Positions 1-7,118 of a stretch of DNA of 64,000 nucleotides are shown here, piece after piece. Within the stretch, counting starts at the first letter, position 1. Each line of letters opens with the position of its first letter. The notes under the pieces are model-generated. The model did no database searches and was not told the origin of the DNA. It saw only the letters and a program-made list of their open reading frames with translations. Where the stretch lies: assembly GCA_022508375.1 (NCBI GenBank), contig JAFLVJ010000008.1:1-64000 (forward strand). Reading direction: 5' to 3'. The position numbers and the translations under genes are program-made. Origin of the DNA: Clostridiales bacterium (GTDB lineage Bacteria; Bacillota; Clostridia; Christensenellales; CAG-314).

Positions 1-169
1 CACCGTAACCGCCGCCAATATCATAAATAACAGCAGGTGGTTTTGGTAAATATTCGTTCAACAGTTCCTTTGTACGCTCGAACTCAATTAACCCAATGCC
101 TTCTCGTAAGCGACCACGCTCCACTCCAGCATTATAATCTGCTAAAACTTCTTTATCAATACTTTTCAT
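1..169 (-). CDS. SAM-dependent methyltransferase, N-terminal part (runs off the left edge)
   Basis: Reading leftward from the ATG at 169 there are 56 codons before the window ends. The protein begins MKSIDKEVLADYNAG and reaches a glycine-rich DIGGGYG at about residues 50-56. This is the motif I loop of class I SAM-dependent methyltransferases, where the methionine part of SAM binds, and it sits at the distance from the start usual for small-molecule methyltransferases. The substrate cannot be told because the rest is outside the window. The family call rests on the motif and its position. Confidence 0.72.
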   Translation of the reverse strand, partial: MKSIDKEVLADYNAGVERGRLREGIGLIEFERTKELLNEYLPKPPAVIYDIGGGYG

Positions 170-312
170 ATTTGCTCACTTAATTGTTTTTTTATTGTAG
201 AAAAATTGTAACATAACTACCCAATAAATGCAACTCTAAAACCAACTTGGCACTATGGCGGGTGCTTTTATATAACAAGTGGCTTTCGCGGCATAAACCA
301 TCTGCTTAATAT

Positions 313-341
313 TTGATATGACGCTTACTTTGTGATATAAT
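313..341 (+). promoter_or_regulatory. Sigma-A type promoter of the 71-residue gene
   Basis: TTGATA at 313-318 and a perfect TATAAT at 336-341, spaced by 17 bases, lie 25 bases ahead of the start codon at 367. Confidence 0.75.
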
Positions 342-366
342 GCAAGAAAAATATTAAGGAGAAATT

Positions 367-582
367 ATGAATACATTTTTTGATAAATTGCTTGCCGCAT
401 TAACGGTATTAAATCCTCGTACTACGGAGGAGAAAAGAGTAAAAGAAACGGCTAAACAAATAATTAAAAATCAAAATCTATCACCTTATCACGAAAACAA
501 TTTGATTGCAATTATCGAAAAAGCCCAAAGTCCAGAACAAATGACTGCAGAAATAATTGAGTATGTGAAAATCAATAATTAA
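367..582 (+). CDS. Small hypothetical protein, 71 residues
   Basis: A short gene with its own promoter, a good Shine-Dalgarno (AAGGAG, 7 bases before the ATG) and a hairpin right after the stop, so it is very likely expressed. The product is charged and predicted helical, with an N-terminal amphipathic stretch and a middle rich in Lys and Glu. It has no Cys pairs, membrane segment or motif that I recognise. It stands alone between the methyltransferase gene (opposite strand) and tRNA-Ser. Function unknown. Confidence 0.7.
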   Translation: MNTFFDKLLAALTVLNPRTTEEKRVKETAKQIIKNQNLSPYHENNLIAIIEKAQSPEQMTAEIIEYVKINN

Positions 583-617
583 AAGAACCTAAACCGAGAT
601 GTTCGATTTAGGTTCTT
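583..617 (+). terminator. Hairpin after the 71-residue gene
   Basis: An 11-bp perfect inverted repeat (AAGAACCTAAA at 583-593, TTTAGGTTCTT at 607-617) starts one base after the stop codon. The U-tract is short, so termination may be weak. Confidence 0.55.
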
Positions 618-619
618 AC

Positions 620-711
620 TGGCGGAGAAAGAGGGATTTGAACCCTCGCTACGCTATCCACGTACTACACCCTTAGCAGGGGCGCCCCTTCGGCCACTTG
701 GGTATTTCTCC
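620..711 (-). tRNA. tRNA-Ser(GCT)
   Basis: On the minus strand a 92-nt tRNA with encoded CCA can be folded. Acceptor stem GGAGAAA/TTTCTCC, discriminator G, anticodon GCT in the loop between CCCCT and AGGGG, a long variable arm typical of class II serine tRNAs, and a T-arm GAGGG-TTCAAAT-CCCTC. It reads AGC/AGU serine codons. Confidence 0.95.
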
Positions 712-838
712 AAATTCCGGTACAAACGTTACTATTTTGTTTGCTTGATTATTTTACCACAAAGTTGCGTGTAAGTAAAGTTTTTTTTCTATATTCGTAG
801 CAATTTTTGTTTGATGGGACATATTGTTGCTTTTTTGA

Positions 839-867
839 TTGATTTTTGCCCAGTGATGGGATATAAT
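839..867 (+). promoter_or_regulatory. Promoter ahead of the tRNA-like stretch and tRNA-Ala
   Basis: TTGATT at 839-844 and TATAAT at 862-867 with a 17-base spacer. It sits 10 bases before a copy of the first ten bases of the downstream tRNA-Ala region (878-887), so it probably once drove, or still drives, this tRNA locus. Confidence 0.6.
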
Positions 868-877
868 ATACTTGCAC

Positions 878-957
878 GTGGGGGTGTACTTCGCTTACGC
901 TTCGTGGCGGTCGCAATCTTTGATTGCTTGGCAGAGGGCTAGTTGGTAGTGCGATAC
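878..957 (+). pseudogene. Broken tRNA-Ala-like copy with an insert
   Basis: Positions 878-887 (GTGGGGGTGT) equal 1071-1080 at the 5' end of the real tRNA-Ala. Positions 937-957 match its D-arm (1081-1102) apart from one deletion and one change. Between them lie 49 extra bases that form short hairpins. No matching anticodon arm, T-arm or CCA end is seen downstream, where 958-1050 instead holds further small hairpins such as GGAAC-TTC-GTTCC. I read it as a decayed tandem tRNA copy; chance similarity is possible because the match is short. Confidence 0.4.
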
Positions 958-1072
958 TAGGACGCGTTTTGCTACGCAAATTCGCTGAGGGTCGGAACTT
1001 CGTTCCTCGCACGCAACGCCGTTGCTCACTTAGTTCATGTGCTTTAATTGCTATATCAATATTATTCAATGT

Positions 1073-1148
1073 GGGGGTGTGGCTCAGTTGGTAGAGCGAT
1101 ACGTTCGCAACGTATAGGCCAGGGGTTCGATCCCCCTCATCTCCACCA
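1073..1148 (+). tRNA. tRNA-Ala(CGC)
   Basis: A standard 76-nt cloverleaf. Acceptor GGGGGTG pairs with CATCTCC using two G-T pairs, one being the G3-U70 pair that marks alanine tRNAs. D-arm GCTC-AGTTGGTA-GAGC, anticodon arm ATACG-TTCGCAA-CGTAT with anticodon CGC, T-arm AGGGG-TTCGATC-CCCCT, discriminator A and encoded CCA. It reads GCG codons. Confidence 0.92.
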
Positions 1149-1151
1149 TAG

Positions 1152-1190
1152 CCAACCTAAATCGAACCTATCGAGTTGGGTTGGTTTTTC
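1152..1190 (+). terminator. Terminator of tRNA-Ala
   Basis: CCAACC at 1152-1157 pairs with GGTTGG at 1179-1184, with further inner pairing, followed by TTTTTC. It starts four bases after the CCA end. Confidence 0.75.
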
Positions 1191-1198
1191 TTTATCAT

Positions 1199-1225
1199 AA
1201 AAAGGCAACTTATGGTTGCCTTTTT
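1199..1225 (-). terminator. Terminator of the 254-residue gene
   Basis: A perfect 11-bp stem AAAAAGGCAAC (1199-1209) / GTTGCCTTTTT (1215-1225) with A and T tracts on both sides. It can act in both directions and overlaps the stop codon of the minus-strand gene by two bases. Confidence 0.8.
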
Positions 1226-1988
1226 ATTTTTTAGTTATTATTTCGATAACTTGGTTCAATATATTAGCTTGTCGTAAATACCTAGGGTGATATGTCCAAT
1301 AAGTCAGAACGTTTAAGCCTAGTACAGCTGATATTTCGGAGCAAGGTCTGTTGATTTCTTTGCTAACTTTGGGATAAAAATTTTTCAATTGACCTTCCTG
1401 CAAGCCAAATGCCAATTCAATTGCGTTGTAATATGGATCTCTCGCTCCTACCGCAAAAATTATCACATCAGGTTGTGTAATTTCAATTTCCTTTTGTAAC
1501 AAGGTTCTGCCATCTATACATTTTTGATTTAGCATTTCACGCTCTGCATCATACAAATAATAGACTGCTTTTCTATTTTCACCTTTTCCCTCATAACAAT
1601 TAAACCTTTTTCCACATTCATAACGAACCACTTTCTCTAAGTTGTTCCAGCATGGAAAACAGCCTGCATTGTTTAGTTTTCGTATAAACTGCCAAAACGG
1701 AGACTTGTTCCACTTATATTCATTATGGCAAATATCTAATTGCCGTTCCAAATAATCGGTATTCCATTTTTGCATGGAGATAAGGTTCCATGTATCATAC
1801 TCACAAGTAAGTCCAACTGCCTCTTGACCGATAATCATTACTTTTTTGTCGCTTTCCAAATATTTGTCAGAAACGCCACAACTAAACGGGCAAGATATTT
1901 GTCCTTTGTTGCCTTTCAATATGTAGTCATACATTTTGCTTTTCCATTCTTGTTGTGCAACTAACAGTTTTTCGTTGATTGGATTCAT
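1224..1988 (-). CDS. Hypothetical protein, possibly uracil-DNA-glycosylase fold
   Basis: A 254-residue soluble protein with a strong Shine-Dalgarno (AAGGGGG) ahead of the ATG at 1988. It has an MIIGQEAVG segment near residue 50, a VIIFAVGARDPY strand-turn around residue 175, and a C-terminal WTYHPRYL. A glycine-rich G-x-E motif followed far downstream by a His-Pro motif is the pattern of the uracil-DNA glycosylase superfamily, so a relative of that fold is possible. The match is weak and I do not assign an activity. It is flanked by tRNA-end-like scars (1141-1150, 2173-2182), which suggests it arrived by insertion. Confidence 0.5.
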   Translation of the reverse strand: MNPINEKLLVAQQEWKSKMYDYILKGNKGQISCPFSCGVSDKYLESDKKVMIIGQEAVGLTCEYDTWNLISMQKWNTDYLERQLDICHNEYKWNKSPFWQFIRKLNNAGCFPCWNNLEKVVRYECGKRFNCYEGKGENRKAVYYLYDAEREMLNQKCIDGRTLLQKEIEITQPDVIIFAVGARDPYYNAIELAFGLQEGQLKNFYPKVSKEINRPCSEISAVLGLNVLTYWTYHPRYLRQANILNQVIEIITKK

Positions 1989-2172
1989 AAAATATTCCCC
2001 CTTTACGATTCTACCATTAAATCGATTTTACAACCACGATATTATCGTAAATTTTCAATAAAAATAATAAAGTTAATAATTTCATTTTTGCTTAGATAAA
2101 CTCATATTCAAACATAATAACAAATTATTATGATATATACAAGAAAACAATATTCGTTTTACGTTACCTAGC

Positions 2173-2224
2173 CTCCACCATACGATACCCAGTCGAACCC
2201 TTATAGGTTAGGCTGGGTATTTTC
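2173..2224 (+). other. tRNA 3'-end scar followed by a terminator hairpin
   Basis: CTCCACCATA at 2173-2182 is identical to the end of tRNA-Ala plus two bases (1141-1150). As there, it is followed directly by a hairpin, ATACCCAG (2185-2192) / CTGGGTAT (2213-2220), with a T-rich run. No tRNA body precedes it. Confidence 0.45.
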
Positions 2225-2304
2225 TTTGTAAAGCACACTTCGGGGCGTGTTTTTGTTATTTCAAACGAACGCCACGAAGTACGGCGCCAAATTGATTTTT
2301 ATTC

Positions 2305-2333
2305 TTGTACATATCTAATAGGTATGCTATAAT
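2305..2333 (+). promoter_or_regulatory. Promoter of the 222-residue membrane protein gene
   Basis: TTGTAC at 2305-2310 and TATAAT at 2328-2333 with a 17-base spacer. The transcript would have a leader of about 75 bases before the ATG at 2414. Confidence 0.65.
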
Positions 2334-2413
2334 CCAATATATAATCATCGACAGTTTTTCAGAAAAGTGTTGCTTTTAGCAATTTGATATTAAAAAAAAG
2401 GAGAAAGACAAAT

Positions 2414-3082
2414 ATGAGAATGCTAAAGTTTAAAAAAGCCCCTATCATAGTTGCGCTCGTTATGTGTGCAATCCTTCTCATCGTAGGAATAGTGTTCGCA
2501 TTGCTTCCTGAAGAAACTTATATTAGCTGGGGCGATTACGATTCGGCAAGTACAAGATATTATCCGTTAATCTTTTGCGGATTGTTCGCTTTTATTTTCT
2601 TCTTAATTGCTTGGATAACGGCTACTACACAAATGAAGAGTATTGCAAGAATAAATGAAATGATGCAAAATCTTGGAGAAGATGCAATTATTTTAGGTGG
2701 CGCAATAGTTGACCGCGAAGCCGCTCGTGAAAATGCAAAAAAGACAGCTCTTTCCATTCTAGGCGGAATTTTGTCCGCGTTGATTTTGGGCGTTGGTGTT
2801 TACAGAATACATGGCAATAACAACGCAAGATATTTTATATTGTATAGCGAAGGTATGTATATAGTAAATATGCGAGATAAAAGCGAATTGTTAATCGAGA
2901 AAATGAAAATTAGTGATATTAAAATAACAGAAAAGCCCAATAGTCTGCTTATGGAATTTCTACCTGCGCACTTCACTTTTACCGTAAACACCAGAGGACT
3001 AGATATAAGCGCAGAGGAACTAATCGCCAAATTTAAAGAAGTCTTTACTAATCCTATACCTGATCCGTTTCAAAACGTATAA
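2414..3082 (+). CDS. Hypothetical membrane protein, 222 residues
   Basis: Start chosen at 2414 because AAGGAGAAAG lies 7 bases upstream; an earlier in-frame start at 2384 would put this site inside the gene. There are two N-terminal membrane segments (about residues 9-31 and 52-73), a soluble stretch with Asn/Glu, a third hydrophobic segment near residues 115-135, then a C-terminal domain of about 85 residues that ends with NPIPDPF. The layout resembles small membrane proteins with a PH-like cytoplasmic domain, but I do not recognise the family. It lies alone between two scars. Function unknown. Confidence 0.7.
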   Translation: MRMLKFKKAPIIVALVMCAILLIVGIVFALLPEETYISWGDYDSASTRYYPLIFCGLFAFIFFLIAWITATTQMKSIARINEMMQNLGEDAIILGGAIVDREAARENAKKTALSILGGILSALILGVGVYRIHGNNNARYFILYSEGMYIVNMRDKSELLIEKMKISDIKITEKPNSLLMEFLPAHFTFTVNTRGLDISAEELIAKFKEVFTNPIPDPFQNV

Positions 3083-3142
3083 AGATTTAAGTTAAATTAT
3101 AATTTTCAATTTTGAGTGTGGTTCGACTTTGTTTTGGGGTAG

Positions 3143-3182
3143 TCCACCATAAGACTTGGTTAACATAGCCGAGTCTTTTTTT
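3143..3182 (+). terminator. Terminator of the membrane protein gene, with a tRNA-end-like start
   Basis: AAGACTTGG (3151-3159) pairs with CCGAGTCTT (3169-3177), followed by seven T. The nine bases TCCACCATA at 3143-3151 repeat the CCA end seen at 1142 and 2174. Confidence 0.7.
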
Positions 3183-3232
3183 GTGTGTATCAAATGAGTG
3201 GGAACTATATAAATATCGATTAACAAAAAATA

Positions 3233-3261
3233 TTGAATTGCTTTGGCTATTGTGATACAAT
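3233..3261 (+). promoter_or_regulatory. araBDA promoter
   Basis: TTGAAT at 3233-3238 and TACAAT at 3256-3261 with a 17-base spacer. The predicted start of transcription (near 3268) is just ahead of an inverted repeat. Confidence 0.7.
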
Positions 3262-3273
3262 TACTGTGTAGAG

Positions 3274-3291
3274 ATATGCACGTAAGCATAT
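3274..3291 (+). promoter_or_regulatory. Candidate arabinose repressor operator
   Basis: A perfect inverted repeat, ATATGC-ACGTAA-GCATAT, lies 12 bases after the -10 box, where a bound repressor would block transcription. The shape and the ACGTA core resemble the B. subtilis AraR operator. No regulator gene is present in the window. Confidence 0.5.
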
Positions 3292-3357
3292 TGTGTCACT
3301 AATGGCTTGCTGGATATTAAAGTACCGGGTGTTACACAGTGCAAGGGATAACGATAT

Positions 3358-4890
3358 ATGAGTAAATGTTTAGGTATAGAGTTGGGCTCAACTCGCATAA
3401 AAACAGTCCTGATTGACGAAAAGGCAAAGGTAGTTGCTCAGGGAAATTTCGAGTGGGAAAATACTCTTGTTGACGGGCTGTGGTCATATTCCTTAGAGGA
3501 AGTGGAAAAGGGCTTGCAGACGAGCTACAAAAATATGTTGATCGACTACGGTAAACCGATAGAGCAACTGGATTGTATCGGTATTTCCGCCATGATGCAT
3601 GGCTACCTTGCATTTGACAGCAACAATAAGTTGCTTGTGCCGTTTCGCACTTGGCGCAACACCAATACGCACAAAGCTGCAAAAGAATTGTCTTATCTAT
3701 TCAACTTCAATATTCCTATGCGTTGGAGCGTTGCACATTTCTATCAGGCGGTGTTAAACGACGAACCGCACGTAAAGGACGTTGCGTTCATTACCACTTT
3801 GGCAGGATACGTGCATTACCGTCTGACAGGTAACAAGGTTATCGGCATTGGTGACGCTTCGGGAATGTTTCCAATCAGTAATGGCGCATACGACCAAGAT
3901 ATGTTGGACAAATTTGACGGACTTTTGCGCGCGCACGGACGTCATTGCAAATTTAAAAACATGTTACCGAAGATTATGCTTGCAGGCGATAACGCCGGCT
4001 CACTCACAAGCGAGGGCGCAAGGTTTCTTGACGTAAGCGGTGCGCTCAAGGCAGGCGCAATGCTGTGTCCGCCGGAAGGTGATGCAGGTACGGGAATGGT
4101 TGCAACAAATAGCGTACTACCGCGCACGGCAAACGTTTCCGCAGGAACAAGCGCGTTTTTAATGGCGGTTATGGAAAGACCCCTTGCCCGTCACTATGAT
4201 GAAATAGACGTGGTTACTACGCCCACAGGTGAACCTGTTGCGATGGTGCACGTAAACAACTTTACCAACGAAATCAACGCTTGGGCAAGCGTTTTTGCCG
4301 AGGCAATTGCGCTTGTGGGAGCCAAGTGTGACAAAAGTGAGCTATTCGAAAAACTTTTTGCCTGCTCATTAAATAGCGACGAAGATACAGGTAAACTTGT
4401 AGGGTACAATTTTCTGTCGGGTGAGCCCATTGTCAATGTAGATAACGGCAGACCTTTATTTGCGCGTATGCCCGACAGTAAGTTTACGCTTTCAAACTTT
4501 ATGCAAATGCAGATCTATTCGGCACTGGGAGCGCTTGCAATGGGTCTGGAAATCCTGCGTAGCGAAAACGTTGCAGTCGATAACGTCTGCGGACACGGTG
4601 GTTTTTTCAAGACGGAATTTGTCGGACAAAATGCTATGTCGGCAGCGGTTGGTGCCCCCGTTACGGTCTTGAGCAATGCAGGTGAAGGTGGCGCTTGGGG
4701 TATGGCAATATTGGCGTTGTATGCGCTCAACAAAAAGACGTCGTTATCCGAGTTTTTGCAAAAATTATTTGCAAATACGGCAAAGGTTACGGTTGAAGCC
4801 ACCGCGCAGAAAAAGCAGAAGTTTAGCAACTTCATGAAACTTTACAAACAAGGCTTGTCTATCGCACAAAAGGCATCGGAGGTGCTGTAA
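3358..4890 (+). CDS. araB: FGGY-family carbohydrate kinase, likely L-ribulokinase
   Basis: Phosphorylates L-ribulose to L-ribulose 5-phosphate, the second step of arabinose breakdown. At 510 residues it has the two-domain FGGY/actin-like fold. The N-terminal phosphate-1 loop is [10 protein letters not shown] (residues 6-15), a phosphate-2 region [10 protein letters not shown] lies near residue 258, and an adenosine loop [10 protein letters not shown] near residue 408. It belongs to the divergent group that replaces classical AraB in some gut Bacteroidota and Clostridia, so sequence alone would allow xylulokinase. The next two genes, araD and araA, decide the call. First gene of the operon. 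The stop overlaps the araD start by one base. Confidence 0.85.
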   Translation: MSKCLGIELGSTRIKTVLIDEKAKVVAQGNFEWENTLVDGLWSYSLEEVEKGLQTSYKNMLIDYGKPIEQLDCIGISAMMHGYLAFDSNNKLLVPFRTWRNTNTHKAAKELSYLFNFNIPMRWSVAHFYQAVLNDEPHVKDVAFITTLAGYVHYRLTGNKVIGIGDASGMFPISNGAYDQDMLDKFDGLLRAHGRHCKFKNMLPKIMLAGDNAGSLTSEGARFLDVSGALKAGAMLCPPEGDAGTGMVATNSVLPRTANVSAGTSAFLMAVMERPLARHYDEIDVVTTPTGEPVAMVHVNNFTNEINAWASVFAEAIALVGAKCDKSELFEKLFACSLNSDEDTGKLVGYNFLSGEPIVNVDNGRPLFARMPDSKFTLSNFMQMQIYSALGALAMGLEILRSENVAVDNVCGHGGFFKTEFVGQNAMSAAVGAPVTVLSNAGEGGAWGMAILALYALNKKTSLSEFLQKLFANTAKVTVEATAQKKQKFSNFMKLYKQGLSIAQKASEVL

Positions 4891-5579
4891 TGTTAGAACA
4901 ACTTAAACTAAAAGTTTATCAGCAAAATATCGCGCTGGTAAAGCACAACCTTGTGGTACTTACATGGGGAAACGTAAGCGCAATAGATAGGGAACAAGGA
5001 CTGGTCGTTATCAAACCAAGCGGTGTGAACTATTCGGATATGAAAGCAGAAGATATGGTGGTTGTTGACCTTGACGGAAAAGTAATCGAAGGCAATTATC
5101 GTCCGTCCAGTGACACACCGACGCACCTGTGGTTGTACAAGAAGTTTGCTCAAATTGGCGGAGTTGTACACACGCATTCCACCTATGCAACCGCATGGGC
5201 GCAAAGCGGTAGGAGTATCCCTGCCTACGGAACTACGCATGCGGACGCCTTTTACGGTGACGTGCCTTGTACGCGGGCTCTTACTAAGGAAGAAATCGAA
5301 AGCGAGTACGAGCTAAATACAGGCAAGGTCATTACCGAAACATTTAGCGATGTAGATTCGCTTGCAATACCTGCAGTTCTTGTAAAAAACCACGGACCGT
5401 TTACCTGGGGCGTAACACCGGAAAAAGCCGTAGAAAACGCTGTAACGTTGGAAGAAGTGGCTCGAATGGCTCAACTGACGGAAAGCCTTAACGGTAAAGT
5501 CAAACGGGTGGATCAGCATTTACTAAACAAGCATTACAGTCGTAAGCATGGTAAAAACGCATATTACGGGCAAGAATAA
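4890..5579 (+). CDS. araD: L-ribulose-5-phosphate 4-epimerase
   Basis: Converts L-ribulose 5-phosphate to D-xylulose 5-phosphate, handing arabinose carbon to the pentose phosphate pathway. It is a 229-residue class II aldolase-like protein of full length. Zinc ligands expected for the family are visible: Asp75 in the SSDTPTH stretch, His94 and His96 in HTHSTYAT, and His168 in KNHGPF. The start codon overlaps the araB stop (TAATG), a sign of translational coupling. araA follows after 11 bases with a good ribosome site (AAGGAG). Confidence 0.94.
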   Translation: MLEQLKLKVYQQNIALVKHNLVVLTWGNVSAIDREQGLVVIKPSGVNYSDMKAEDMVVVDLDGKVIEGNYRPSSDTPTHLWLYKKFAQIGGVVHTHSTYATAWAQSGRSIPAYGTTHADAFYGDVPCTRALTKEEIESEYELNTGKVITETFSDVDSLAIPAVLVKNHGPFTWGVTPEKAVENAVTLEEVARMAQLTESLNGKVKRVDQHLLNKHYSRKHGKNAYYGQE

Positions 5580-5590
5580 GGAGCGCTAAA

Positions 5591-6988
5591 ATGAAAAAGC
5601 TATATTTTATTACAGGCAGTCAAGACCTATATGGAAATGAGACGTTGAAGCAAGTTGCAATCGACAGCAAGGAAATGGTTGCATTCTTGAACGAAAAACT
5701 TGGCGATACTATAGCGATAGAGTGGAAACCCACCGTGCTTACAAACGACGGCGCAAAGGACGTTCTTGTTGCGGCGTCGGCGGATAAAGATTGCGTTGGC
5801 GTAATAACATGGATGCACACTTTTTCCCCTGCAAAGATGTGGATAAGGGGCTTAAAGGCGCTAACCAAGCCGATGTTACACTTGCATACGCAATTTAATA
5901 GAAAGTTGCCCTACGATTCCATTGATATGGATTTTATGAATCTCAATCAGTCCGCGCACGGTGACAGAGAGTTTGGTTTCATTTGCACGCGTCTTGGTAT
6001 AAAGAGAGAGGTTGTTTCGGGGTACTACCAAGACGAGCGTATAATCGAGCGCATACGCCGCTTCGCGCATGTATGTAAAGCGCTTGATTTCTCCGACGGA
6101 ATGCGTGTAGCAATGTTCGGCAGTAATATGCGCGACGTTGCAGTTACCGACGGTGACAGGGTAGAAAGCGAAATTCGTTACGGTTGGAACGTAAACTACT
6201 ATGGGGTGGGCGATCTTGTTGACGTAGTCAAGAAGGTCAAGGCAAGCGAAGTGGACGACATGATGGAGTACTACGCAAGTAAATACGACATTAACACCGA
6301 CGATATCGTAGCGGTACGCGAACAGGCGAAGTATCAGGTTGCCTTGGAAAAGTTTCTCAAAAGGAAAGGAATATCCGCCTTCACCGATACATTCCAGGAT
6401 TTGCATGGGCTAAAGCAATTGTTGGGACTAAGTGTTCAGGATGTTATGTCGAAGGGGATTGGATTCGGTCCCGAAGGAGACTATAAAACTAGCGCTTTGA
6501 TGGCTGTAATGTGTAAAATGGCGGAAGGAAAGAAGGGCGCAACAGCGTTTTTGGAAGATTACACCTATGACCTTACCGAAGGCTCCGAACTTGAACTTGC
6601 ATCGCATATGTTGGAAGTTTCCCCCGTATTTGCGGCAACAAAACCCAAGATAGAGGTTCACCCACTTGGAATCGGTGACAGAGAACCGCCTGCCCGTCTT
6701 GTTTTTGACGGAATAGACGGCAAGGCTATTGCCGTATCGATGGTGGATATGGGCACTCACTTCAGACTTATTTGCGCTAACGTCCAATTGGTAAAGCAAC
6801 CGCAAGCAATGCCCAACCTGCCCGTTGCCCGCGTGATGTGGAAGATATTGCCCGACTTTGTAACGGGCACCGAAGCTTGGATTTACGCAGGCGGCGCGCA
6901 CCATGCAGTAGTGTCAACAGCACTGACGGTGGAAGATATACGCCTATTTGCCAAACTGACAGACACCGAACTTATTGAAATAGGATAG
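5591..6988 (+). CDS. araA: L-arabinose isomerase
   Basis: Isomerises L-arabinose to L-ribulose, the first step of the pathway, using manganese. At 465 residues it is a little shorter than the E. coli and Bacillus enzymes (about 495-500). Family landmarks visible are the N-terminal FITGSQDLYG, WMHTFSPAKMW near residue 80, and HLHTQFNRKLP near residue 97. A GFGPEGDYKTSALM segment near residue 293 carries the acidic metal ligand, and HMLEVSP comes near residue 340. Last gene of araBDA, followed by a strong terminator. Confidence 0.95.
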   Translation: MKKLYFITGSQDLYGNETLKQVAIDSKEMVAFLNEKLGDTIAIEWKPTVLTNDGAKDVLVAASADKDCVGVITWMHTFSPAKMWIRGLKALTKPMLHLHTQFNRKLPYDSIDMDFMNLNQSAHGDREFGFICTRLGIKREVVSGYYQDERIIERIRRFAHVCKALDFSDGMRVAMFGSNMRDVAVTDGDRVESEIRYGWNVNYYGVGDLVDVVKKVKASEVDDMMEYYASKYDINTDDIVAVREQAKYQVALEKFLKRKGISAFTDTFQDLHGLKQLLGLSVQDVMSKGIGFGPEGDYKTSALMAVMCKMAEGKKGATAFLEDYTYDLTEGSELELASHMLEVSPVFAATKPKIEVHPLGIGDREPPARLVFDGIDGKAIAVSMVDMGTHFRLICANVQLVKQPQAMPNLPVARVMWKILPDFVTGTEAWIYAGGAHHAVVSTALTVEDIRLFAKLTDTELIEIG

Positions 6989-7054
6989 CAACGGCTTTTT
7001 GATGAGCACATAAGACATGCGCGTTTATTAATGTGACAATTCAAATATAAAATA

Positions 7055-7085
7055 AAGGGCGACCGAATTCGGTCGCCCTTGTTAT
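7055..7085 (+). terminator. araBDA terminator
   Basis: A perfect 13-bp palindromic stem, AAGGGCGACCGAA paired with TTCGGTCGCCCTT (7055-7080). It may also serve the convergent giant gene on the other strand. Confidence 0.85.
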
Positions 7086-7118
7086 TATATATAGCGTTAT
7101 TTATATGGTGGATTACAA

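Noticed and set aside
5876-6406. A 176-codon frame opposite araA
   Set aside because: It lies fully inside araA on the other strand and has no ribosome site or motif. It is a by-product of codon usage.
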